Shown: piece by piece, positions 33,218 to 40,641 of the stretch
How positions within the stretch are numbered: the first letter of the stretch is position 1
How the letters are laid out: every line of letters starts with the position of its first letter
From: Xanthocytophaga agilis
GTDB taxonomy: Bacteria; Bacteroidota; Bacteroidia; Cytophagales; 172606-1
Assembly (NCBI RefSeq): GCF_030068605.1
Contig: NZ_JASJOU010000005.1
Location: 310,001 to 374,000 of the forward strand
Reading direction: 5' to 3'
DNA: 64,000 nucleotides
Notes under the pieces: generated by a model
Database searches by the model: none
Seen by the model: only the letters and a program-made list of their open reading frames with translations
Told to the model about the DNA's origin: nothing
Translations under genes and position numbers: made by a program

Positions 33218-34612
33218 TTACTCCCTTTCTCGGTAATAAACAACCTCTCCACGTCGTCCACTGCTACCATTAAAACCAGACATTCCGGGTCTTCCATTGC
33301 TGCCACTTCGGCCACTGGGCTCTCCACTACCACCCCGTCCTCCGCTACCAGCTGAACCTCCGCTACCACCCCATCCGCCAGAACCGCCAACGCTAATAGC
33401 CTTAATAACATGAAGATAGGGTTCGGCTGCTTTAGTATGATATATGTAAATGTTTCCTCCATCTCCACCATGTCCGCCGGGTGCACCATTGCCACCGTCG
33501 CCTCCATTTCCACCATGTGTTCCCGGATGCCGGATTACTTCATCAACATACGTACTGTCATTTATTTTCTTTTTCTTCGTCTCTGTTTTCCCATCAACTC
33601 CGGCACCTCCATCTCCACCATTTCCACCACTCCCGCCACGTCCGCCATCTCCTCCTCTTGCTCTAATAAACAAATTCCCTTGTTCTGCATCAATTCGGTA
33701 AAAGTTACTTCTACCTGTTTGCAAGTCTGTGACCTTAGCATCAACTAGTGTAGTTTGCAGAATATCATCAAAATAAGCATCTACCGTAACTTTTATATCA
33801 TGTCCTGGCTCTCCATTTTCACCTGGACTTCCCCATCCTCCATTCCCTCCATGACACCCGGATGAACCATTTGACCCAGAAGAGCCACTAAAGCCCATTC
33901 TACCATCACTTGATGATGTATTATAAGAATATTTGGCCTTGTAATCGAGTTTAAATGAAACGGCACCACTTTCCGGGATTATAAAGTCTTTACTATATGC
34001 ATAGACGGCTACAGTATGATTGGGAATAGCATAGGCATCTGGCCATATATATAAATGATTGCGTTTGATCTCGCCACCTTCTACTCTGTAGTTGAAATCA
34101 GCGAGTGATATCATGCCTCCTCTTTTCTGATTTACAACAGAAGTAGATCCATCACTCCATTGAAGAGCCAGTGCAAAAGGAGTATTAAATCCAGGAGCTT
34201 TTACAAAATCGTCTGGCAATTCTGGTTTAATAGCAACCGGAAAATGATAAGGAATGGGTATTTCAGAATAAAGAGTTTTTTTCTTTCGGTCATACACCCG
34301 TATGGTAAACGATTTCTGCTTTATTAAAGCCAGATCATGAGGTATATGCAAAACCCCATTTCGAATCCTTGGCTCTATAGTAGATTCAATATATAATTTG
34401 CGCCAGGGAATTTTTCCATTAAGTAGTCCTTTGGTTTGAGAGACCTTCCCTTCTTTTGATACAAAAGAGAACCCTATAGAAAGAGTATTACCAGGAAAAA
34501 CAAGTTTCTCCTTTTCAAGAGAAATCTTTACAGAATCGGAAAACTGAGCATTTGCAGGATTCGCCATGCCTACTATGCATAAGCACAACAGATGAGTAAA
34601 GATACGTTTCAT
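33218..34612 (-). CDS. Secreted collagen-like, glycine-rich protein
   Basis: 464 residues with a signal peptide (MKRIFTHLLCLCIVGMANPANAQ). The first 230 residues form a beta-rich region. Then come four glycine-rich blocks with Gly every third residue: about 237-270, 320-341, 364-386 and 409-455 (for example GGDGGRGGSGGNGGDGGAG). They alternate with short strand-like segments (NLFIRARG, NIYIYHT, HVIKAISVGG). The last residues are charged (RRGEVVYYRERE). A triple helix is unlikely without Pro; a glycine-rich adhesive or polyglycine-II bundle is possible. Two Cys (10, 12) are in the signal region. Function unknown. Confidence 0.75.
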   Translation of the reverse strand: MKRIFTHLLCLCIVGMANPANAQFSDSVKISLEKEKLVFPGNTLSIGFSFVSKEGKVSQTKGLLNGKIPWRKLYIESTIEPRIRNGVLHIPHDLALIKQKSFTIRVYDRKKKTLYSEIPIPYHFPVAIKPELPDDFVKAPGFNTPFALALQWSDGSTSVVNQKRGGMISLADFNYRVEGGEIKRNHLYIWPDAYAIPNHTVAVYAYSKDFIIPESGAVSFKLDYKAKYSYNTSSSDGRMGFSGSSGSNGSSGCHGGNGGWGSPGENGEPGHDIKVTVDAYFDDILQTTLVDAKVTDLQTGRSNFYRIDAEQGNLFIRARGGDGGRGGSGGNGGDGGAGVDGKTETKKKKINDSTYVDEVIRHPGTHGGNGGDGGNGAPGGHGGDGGNIYIYHTKAAEPYLHVIKAISVGGSGGWGGSGGSAGSGGRGGSGEPSGRSGSNGRPGMSGFNGSSGRRGEVVYYRERE

Positions 34613-34988
34613 AGGTATAGCAATAGGTATAGCAGATGTATAAGTGTTTTATCTGCTAGTTCATACAAATAATTATTCTCAAACTATAGATAAAAGCAGT
34701 ATTTTGAGAGCAATTCTCATACCATTTTTGTACATTCTATATAAAAATAAGTATTAAAAAGAGGAGGTTTCGAGCTTTTGGATGAAGGTTTGACAGATAG
34801 GGCTGATCAAATCAGTATTTTAGCAAATACTAATAATTATGCTAATTTAAACCCCATTAAAACCCTTGAAATAACTGCTTTATGCTGATGACTTTGTCAA
34901 CTAAAGAGATGATGCTGCAACTTTCCATCTTGTACAAGTTCTATCTACACACATTTTGTATCGTAAGATTCTTTGATCAATAACGTGC
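34613..34988. other. Intergenic region before array copy C, no gene seen
   Basis: Contains the upstream region of the collagen-like gene. No coding frame or tRNA is evident. No trace of gldG, often adjacent to gldF, was recognised. Confidence 0.45.
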
Positions 34989-35175
34989 CAATTAAAATTC
35001 TTGACAAAGGCATCTTCGTATTGAATGTATAACAGTATGTTTCTTGCGGTGAATTCCGATCAGATTTTGTTTTTACTGTGAATTATACGCAAACATAAAA
35101 ATGATAGGAGTTCCAGTCAAAATAAAATCTGTAGTGAGGCACGCCCAAAAGCAAAAATGCAGGGAATAATATTCA
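34989..35175. repeat. 28-bp-period palindrome array (copy C)
   Basis: Units at 34989 (CAATTAAAATTCTTGACA), 35017, 35045 (TGCGGTGAATTCCGATCA), 35074 (TACTGTGAATTATACGCA), 35102 (TGATAGGAGTTCCAGTCA), 35130 (TGTAGTGAGGCACGCCCA) and 35158 (TGCAGGGAATAATATTCA); spacing 28 or 29. Over 35045-35123 it is identical at 70 of 79 positions (counted by eye) to copy D at 62786-62864. It lies downstream of gldF. Confidence 0.8.
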
Positions 35176-35301
35176 AACTCTCTTTCAGTTTATGAAGCTG
35201 TCTTGCCATTGCTAAAAAAAGTATGCAGTGAACCATGCACAACAAAACAATCACTTTCTTTTGCTTACACTATGAAATAACTCTTGTGATAGATCTTAGG
35301 C

Positions 35302-36030
35302 TTACCACTTACGACTAGCCAGAACAAGTCGGGTTGCCATAAGCATGACCACAATGACACTCAAAAAATAGATTATGTTGCGGGAATCTATCAAACCGTT
35401 ACTAAGGGCCTGATAATGATAATCAAGTCCTAACTGGTTAACAAAATAAGCCAGCTCTCCACCAGATGTAAGTGAGGAAAGAGAGCTAAAGCCAGCAAAT
35501 AAGACAAAGCATAAAAATGCCGCAATAATAAATGATACAATCTGATTTTCACTGATACTGGATGCAAAGATCCCGATTGCACTAAAAACGGCTGCCAATA
35601 ATAACAAACCAATGTATGACCCAGCTACCCCAGCGGAATCAATATTACCTTGAGGGCTCCCCAGATAATATACACTGAAATAATAAATTAATGTTGGTAA
35701 CAGAGTAACAACAATAAGTAGGAAAGAGGCTAGGTATTTGCCTAAAATAATATCCCAGTCTGTCAAAGGACGTGTCAATAAGAGTTCCATTGTCCCTCCC
35801 TTCTTTTCTTCAGCAAATGAACGCATAGTTACTGCTGGAATCAGGAACATGAACACATAGGGAGCTAATCCAAAAAGTGAAGACAGATCTGCGAACCCGT
35901 AATCCAACACATTTGAGTCAGGGAAAACCCAAATAAATAATCCAATGCCTGTCAGAAAAATGACCATAATCAGATAGGCAATTAAGGAATTTAGGAAACT
36001 ATTGATCTCTTTACGTAGTATGGTAAACAT
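35302..36030 (-). CDS. gldF: Gliding motility ABC transporter permease GldF
   Basis: 242-residue ABC-2 permease of the GldA/F/G complex, which in Flavobacterium johnsoniae is needed for gliding. It begins MFTILRKEINSFLNSLIAYLIMVIFL and has about six helices plus the block FLIPAVTMRSFAEEKKGGTMELLLTRPLTDWDIILGKYLASFLLI, characteristic of GldF. Its ATPase GldA is encoded 1.3 kb away, with two unrelated genes between. gldG, usually next to gldF, is missing here. A minus-strand TCAATTTG (36058-36051) is a possible -7 box. Confidence 0.92.
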   Translation of the reverse strand: MFTILRKEINSFLNSLIAYLIMVIFLTGIGLFIWVFPDSNVLDYGFADLSSLFGLAPYVFMFLIPAVTMRSFAEEKKGGTMELLLTRPLTDWDIILGKYLASFLLIVVTLLPTLIYYFSVYYLGSPQGNIDSAGVAGSYIGLLLLAAVFSAIGIFASSISENQIVSFIIAAFLCFVLFAGFSSLSSLTSGGELAYFVNQLGLDYHYQALSNGLIDSRNIIYFLSVIVVMLMATRLVLASRKW

Positions 36031-36152
36031 GCTCTTTGCTGAATGTGAGACAAATTGATTGGTAAAGTTGAGAATTTTTTTCTAAAAACCGTAATCCGAT
36101 CATAAGGTAAGATTTCTGATACAATGGACTATTTTATCTATCCATGCTCTAG

Positions 36153-36160
36153 TATTTTTG
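36153..36160 (+). promoter_or_regulatory. -7 promoter element of the TonB-domain gene
   Basis: TATTTTTG, a full consensus match, 26 bases before the ATG at 36187. It rules out the upstream in-frame ATG at 36124. Confidence 0.55.
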
Positions 36161-36186
36161 TAATGTCATATTTAAATCTATCCGCT

Positions 36187-36795
36187 ATGCAAAAAAACAC
36201 CTCTCTTCTTGGCGTATTTTTCCTGCTTATTTTTTTGTCGGTGCCTGTGTTTGCACAAAAGAAATCAAAATATTCTCCAAAAGCTTCAGGTAAGACGATG
36301 ACAGCATTGCCTGTAGAAGAGAAAAAAGCAGAATCTGCAGCAAAAGAAGATACAAAGCAAAAGGAAGAAGCTACTGTAGTGACCGAAGAAACATTTCCAG
36401 GGCTTGAATCCGTGACCAATGCAGAATCAGAATCTACAGAAGAGGCTGCACCCGCACCTGTTCCTGTAGAAGAAGACCGGGTATATACGGTAGTAGAAAA
36501 AGCTGCGGAATTTCCAGGTGGATCTACAGTGATGCACAAGTATATTGAAGCAAATTTGCACTACCCTAAAACAGCAAAAAAAGCAAATGTTACAGGAAAG
36601 GTATTTACAAAATTCCTGGTTGAGAAGGATGGATCTATCTCAGAAATACATATTGTAAAAAGCCTTGGATCTGGTTGTGATGAAGAAGCAACACGTATCA
36701 TTAAATCAATGCCAGCCTGGAAGCCTGCATCTAGTAGAGGACGTGTAGTACGGTCATTTGTAATGCTTACAGTAGATTTTGCCCCAGCAAATTAA
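36187..36795 (+). CDS. TonB C-terminal domain protein with a signal peptide
   Basis: 203 residues: signal peptide (MQKNTSLLGVFFLLIFLSVPVFAQ), a charged linker rich in Lys, Glu and Ala, then the TonB domain (about 115-200: AEFPGGSTVMHKYIEANLHYPKTAKKANVTGKVFTKFLVEKDGSISEIHIVKSLGSGCDEEATRIIKSMPAWKP). True TonB has an uncleaved anchor. Here the hydrophobic segment looks cleavable, so it may be free in the periplasm and act in an unusual way, or the segment may be kept as an anchor. It lies between gldF and gldA, facing the other way. Confidence 0.85.
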   Translation: MQKNTSLLGVFFLLIFLSVPVFAQKKSKYSPKASGKTMTALPVEEKKAESAAKEDTKQKEEATVVTEETFPGLESVTNAESESTEEAAPAPVPVEEDRVYTVVEKAAEFPGGSTVMHKYIEANLHYPKTAKKANVTGKVFTKFLVEKDGSISEIHIVKSLGSGCDEEATRIIKSMPAWKPASSRGRVVRSFVMLTVDFAPAN

Positions 36796-36796
36796 T

Positions 36797-36824
36797 TCTG
36801 ATATTCAAAATCTGATATTCAAAA
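36797..36824. repeat. Tandem 14-bp direct repeat
   Basis: TCTGATATTCAAAA occurs twice in a row (36797-36810 and 36811-36824), directly before the shared terminator. Confidence 0.7.
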
Positions 36825-36846
36825 GTGCCTGTTGAAAGGCACTTTT
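36821..36846. terminator. Bidirectional terminator between the TonB-domain and DinB genes
   Basis: AAAAGTGCCT (36821-36830) with AGGCACTTTT (36837-36846), 6-nt loop. Confidence 0.85.
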
Positions 36847-36856
36847 GCTTTATATG

Positions 36857-37315
36857 TTAATTCTCCGGTGCTTCCAGAATACGACGAAGATAATTAACCT
36901 GTCCCAGGTGATAGTTGAGATGTGTAGCCAGATGAATCAGGAAATAGCCTGTTTGTATATCATCTCCCCAAACCTGTTCAGGATAGATTTGTTCAAGATC
37001 ACTTTCTGTAAGTTGTTCAAGAACCTGTGTTACCATAGCTTTAGTCTTTAACAACGCATCCAGAATCTCCTGTACTGGAACATCCTTTCTGGAAAACTCA
37101 GCAGCTCTATCCCTAACATAGCCTGTATTGCCTAATTGTTTTCCAAAATAGGTATTCAGATTGCCTATCAGATGAAGACATAGATTACCTGCAGAGTTAG
37201 TAACCCCGGCTTTGGTAAGCCATAGATTCTCAAAATTATTGAATAATGTTACTTCTTTGATTAATCGGTCCAGATCCCGTTCATACAGCTGAATAAGCCA
37301 GGAAGTAGTATTCAT
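36857..37315 (-). CDS. DinB/DUF1572 family protein
   Basis: 152 residues of the DinB four-helix-bundle superfamily. The likely metal-binding His are in LCLHLIGNLNTYFGKQL and HLATHLNYHLGQVNYLRRIL, with a typical QLYERDLDRLIKE start. Related proteins include bacillithiol-dependent transferases. 28 bp downstream of gldA on the same strand, so probably cotranscribed, with no functional link known. Confidence 0.87.
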   Translation of the reverse strand: MNTTSWLIQLYERDLDRLIKEVTLFNNFENLWLTKAGVTNSAGNLCLHLIGNLNTYFGKQLGNTGYVRDRAAEFSRKDVPVQEILDALLKTKAMVTQVLEQLTESDLEQIYPEQVWGDDIQTGYFLIHLATHLNYHLGQVNYLRRILEAPEN

Positions 37316-37343
37316 CTTGATTCTATTTATTTAACAATTTTAC

Positions 37344-38255
37344 TTATTTAGTCAGTTGTCGAAATACATCTTCCAATGTATTCTCTTCCTGTTTCAGGCC
37401 AAGCAAAGGCCAGTTATGCTGAGCCGCAATCTGAAAAATGGACGCCCTTACATCTGTACTGCCATCTGTAAGAATCTCGTATGTATTATTCCCTCGTTCT
37501 GTTATCGATTGCACCCCAGCAAGACCTGCAATAATCTGAGTGTTGATAGCTGAGCCAAACTCTACAATAATACGAACAGCTCCTTGTTGATGGGCCTGCA
37601 GGTCTTTCACTGTGCTATCTGCTACTATTTTACCTAGATTAATAATAATAACCCGATCACATATTGCTTCTACTTCCTGCATAATGTGTGTTGAAAAAAT
37701 TACTGTCTTTTGCTGACCTGCATTTTTGATTACCTGTCTGATCTCTACAATCTGATTGGGATCAAGACCTGTAGTAGGTTCATCCAGAATCAAAACCTGT
37801 GGATCGTGAATAAGTGCCTGGGCTAGTCCAACACGTTGCCTGTATCCTTTTGAAAGAGAGCCTATTTTCTTTTTCTGTTCACGAGTCAATCCACACAATT
37901 CTACCATCTGCTCAATACGTTTTGAAAGAATACTCCCTTTCAATCCATGCAGCGAGCCGATAAACTGCAGATACTCCTTTATATACATATCCAGATACAA
38001 AGGATTATGTTCTGGAAGATAACCGATATTGCGGCGTACTTCAATAGGTTGTGTCAGCACATCATATCCACATACAGTGATTGTACCTTCTGTCGGTGGC
38101 AGATAGCAGGTAATGGTTTTCATTGTAGTAGATTTTCCAGCCCCATTAGGTCCTAGAAACCCCACAATCTGTCCAGGTTGTGTCTGAAAGGAAATATCAT
38201 ATACGGCACGTTGCTCGCCGTATATTTTCGTAAAATGAGAGACGTTTATAGACAT
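37344..38255 (-). CDS. gldA: Gliding motility ABC transporter ATPase GldA
   Basis: 303-residue ATPase that pairs with GldF and GldG. It begins MSINVSHFTKIYGEQRAVYDISF. Walker A GPNGAGKST, the family-specific YLPEHNPLYLDMYIKEYLQFIG, signature LSKGYRQRVGLAQAL, Walker B VLILDEPTTGLDPNQIVEIR and the H-switch FSTHIMQEVEAICDRVI are all present. The C-terminal extension (to NTLEDVFRQLTK) is characteristic of ABC-2 ATPases. Length matches GldA. Assigned by family likeness and by the nearby gldF. Confidence 0.9.
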   Translation of the reverse strand: MSINVSHFTKIYGEQRAVYDISFQTQPGQIVGFLGPNGAGKSTTMKTITCYLPPTEGTITVCGYDVLTQPIEVRRNIGYLPEHNPLYLDMYIKEYLQFIGSLHGLKGSILSKRIEQMVELCGLTREQKKKIGSLSKGYRQRVGLAQALIHDPQVLILDEPTTGLDPNQIVEIRQVIKNAGQQKTVIFSTHIMQEVEAICDRVIIINLGKIVADSTVKDLQAHQQGAVRIIVEFGSAINTQIIAGLAGVQSITERGNNTYEILTDGSTDVRASIFQIAAQHNWPLLGLKQEENTLEDVFRQLTK

Positions 38256-38437
38256 AGAAACAGCACAATAGGTCTATTCTAAAATTATACAAGGTTTGTA
38301 AAGTAAAGTAAAAATAGTTGAACTTTTGTAATAACAGGCGTAGCTCATTGACTTATAGATCTGTTCCTGTTATAATCGATAGAAGAACACGTTCTGTTTA
38401 TGAAACCTAACTCCTTGTTACTTATTTATAATCAATG

Positions 38438-38461
38438 TTTTATACTTTTAAAAGTATAAAA
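38438..38461. repeat. Perfect 24-bp palindrome between gldA and typA
   Basis: TTTTATACTTTT followed directly by its complement AAAAGTATAAAA, no spacer, in the 366-bp divergent gap. Candidate operator or cruciform; AT-rich so chance is possible. Confidence 0.5.
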
Positions 38462-38560
38462 TTCTCTTTATTGACTACAATTTATCTGCTACTGATCATT
38501 TTTCCGCGGGACTTTACAATTAAATAATACACAAAGCAAGGCCTTGTCATTTTTTTTTCT

Positions 38561-38568
38561 TACTTTTG
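38561..38568 (+). promoter_or_regulatory. -7 promoter element of typA
   Basis: TACTTTTG, a full consensus match, giving a leader of about 47 nt. Confidence 0.55.
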
Positions 38569-38589
38569 CGGGCTAATTTAAAACCAACT

Positions 38590-38612
38590 GCTAGTAGCGG
38601 AGAGCTACTAGC
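38590..38612 (+). promoter_or_regulatory. Leader hairpin upstream of typA
   Basis: GCTAGTAGC (38590-38598) pairs perfectly with GCTACTAGC (38604-38612); the loop is GGAGA, which looks like a Shine-Dalgarno sequence held in the loop. It ends 9 bases before the ATG. Possible translational control (inference). Confidence 0.6.
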
Positions 38613-38621
38613 CTTAATCCC

Positions 38622-40433
38622 ATGCAAAATATTAGAAACATTGCGATTATTGCCCACGTTGACCACGGAAAGACAACGCTGGTTGATAAGATGATTCATG
38701 CTGCCAAGCTTTTCCGCGACAATCAAGAGTTTGATGACTTGATTCTGGACAATAACGAGCTGGAACGTGAACGCGGTATTACGATTGTCTCTAAAAACGT
38801 TTCGATTCGTTATAAAGATATAAAAATCAATATTATAGATACTCCTGGTCACTCCGATTTCGGAGGTGAGGTGGAGCGGGTACTGAAAATGGCAGACGGA
38901 GTACTATTATTGGTTGATGCTTTTGAAGGTCCAATGCCTCAGACTCGTTTCGTATTGAACAAAGCTCTTGAGTTAGGTTTGAAGCCAATCGTTGTTGTCA
39001 ATAAAGTTGACAAAGAAAACTGTCGCCCGGATGAAGTACACGAAGCAGTATTTGATCTGATGTTTAACCTAGGGGCAACAGAAGAACAATTGGATTTTCC
39101 AACTGTATATGGTTCTGCGAAACAGAACTGGATGGGATATGACTGGAAAACTCCAACTACTGATATCACAGCACTACTGGATTCAATTATTAAATATATT
39201 CCGGCACCTCCAGCATTGGAAGGCCCTGCCCAATTACAGGTAACATCACTGGATTATTCTTCATTTGTAGGTCGTATTGCAATCGGAAGAGTTCACCGTG
39301 GTACATTAAAAGAAAGCAGCCCTGTTGCTTTGATGAAAGCTGACGGCAGCATTAAGAAAGCAAGAATTAAAGAGATCCAGGTATTTGAAGGACTGGGTCG
39401 TGTAAAAGTTCCGGAAGTAAGTGCAGGTGATATTTGTGCTATTATAGGTCTAGAAGACTTTGAAATTGGTGATACAATTGCAGATGCAGAGAAACCTGAA
39501 GCACTGCCTCGTATTTCGGTAGATGAACCAACTATGAGTATGTTGTTCACTATCAATAACTCTCCATTCTATGGTCGTGATGGTAAATTTGTAACATCCC
39601 GTCACTTACGTGATCGACTGTTGAAAGAAACAGAAAAGAACCTTGCACTTCGCGTTCAGCCTACTGATAGTGAAGATCGCTTCCTGGTATTTGGACGTGG
39701 TATCCTCCACTTGTCAGTATTGATTGAAACAATGCGTCGTGAAGGTTATGAATTACAGGTTGGCCAGCCACAAGTACTTTTCAAAGAGATTGATGGTATT
39801 CGTCATGAGCCAATCGAATTGATGGTAGTGGATGTTCCAGAAGAAAGTGCTGGTAAAGTAATTGAACTGGCGACTCAGCGTAAAGGTGAACTGATGATTA
39901 TGGAGCCTAAAGGAGATCTGCAACACCTGGAATTTAATATTCCATCACGTGGTATTATTGGATTGAGAAGTAATATCCTGACTGCAACCCAGGGTGAAGC
40001 TATTATGACCCACCGCTTCAAAGAATATGAACCTTACAAAGGACCTATCCCTGAACGTATCAATGGATCATTGATTTCAATGGAAACAGGACCTGGTACT
40101 GCGTATACCATTGATAAGTTACAAGATCGTGGTCGCTTCTTTGTTGATCCAGGTGAAGAAGTTTATATGGGTCAGGTTATTGGAGAGCACACTCGTGATA
40201 ATGATATTGTAATCAATATTCAAAAAGCCAAGAAGCTTACCAACATGCGTGCATCTGGTTCTGACGAAGCTGTGCGTATTGCGCCTAAAGTTCAGTTCTC
40301 ATTAGAAGAATGTTTGGAGTATATTCAGAAAGACGAATATGTGGAAGTTACGCCAAAAGCAATCCGTATGCGTAAAATCTATCTGGATGAGAACGAACGT
40401 AAACGTATGTCTAATAAGATTGAGAATGACTAA
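38622..40433 (+). CDS. typA: GTP-binding protein TypA/BipA
   Basis: Ribosome-associated translational GTPase of the EF-G family, linked to ribosome assembly and growth in cold or stress. 603 residues, the normal length. G1 AHVDHGKTT (11-19), G2 region RERGITI, G3 DTPGHSDFGGEVE, G4 NKVDKE; domain II and the C-terminal domain include the BipA-specific region ISMETGPGTAYTIDKLQDRGRFFVDPGEEVYMGQVIGEH. Monocistronic, with a terminator after it. Confidence 0.97.
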   Translation: MQNIRNIAIIAHVDHGKTTLVDKMIHAAKLFRDNQEFDDLILDNNELERERGITIVSKNVSIRYKDIKINIIDTPGHSDFGGEVERVLKMADGVLLLVDAFEGPMPQTRFVLNKALELGLKPIVVVNKVDKENCRPDEVHEAVFDLMFNLGATEEQLDFPTVYGSAKQNWMGYDWKTPTTDITALLDSIIKYIPAPPALEGPAQLQVTSLDYSSFVGRIAIGRVHRGTLKESSPVALMKADGSIKKARIKEIQVFEGLGRVKVPEVSAGDICAIIGLEDFEIGDTIADAEKPEALPRISVDEPTMSMLFTINNSPFYGRDGKFVTSRHLRDRLLKETEKNLALRVQPTDSEDRFLVFGRGILHLSVLIETMRREGYELQVGQPQVLFKEIDGIRHEPIELMVVDVPEESAGKVIELATQRKGELMIMEPKGDLQHLEFNIPSRGIIGLRSNILTATQGEAIMTHRFKEYEPYKGPIPERINGSLISMETGPGTAYTIDKLQDRGRFFVDPGEEVYMGQVIGEHTRDNDIVINIQKAKKLTNMRASGSDEAVRIAPKVQFSLEECLEYIQKDEYVEVTPKAIRMRKIYLDENERKRMSNKIEND

Positions 40434-40458
40434 TCTCAAATTCTATATAGTAAGATTA

Positions 40459-40488
40459 AAAATCCCTGGTAATACTACCAGGGATTTT
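40459..40488 (+). terminator. Terminator after typA
   Basis: AAAATCCCTGGTA (40459-40471) with TACCAGGGATTTT (40476-40488), followed by CTTTTT. Confidence 0.88.
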
Positions 40489-40641
40489 CTTTTTAGAATT
40501 AATGGAATTATAAGTCTATCCGTACTCTGTTTGCACAATATCCTCCTTTTTTATAACAAAGTATAATTAAAAACAACGAAACATTTAGGCAGGTACATAG
40601 TTTGTTAGTGTATACGCTTTGTATACACTAAATAAGTAGCT

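Noticed and set aside
33410-33748. Long plus-strand open frames opposite the collagen-like gene
   Set aside because: They result from the GGN/CCN-rich codons of the collagen-like gene read on the other strand; the composition is Pro/His-rich low complexity.
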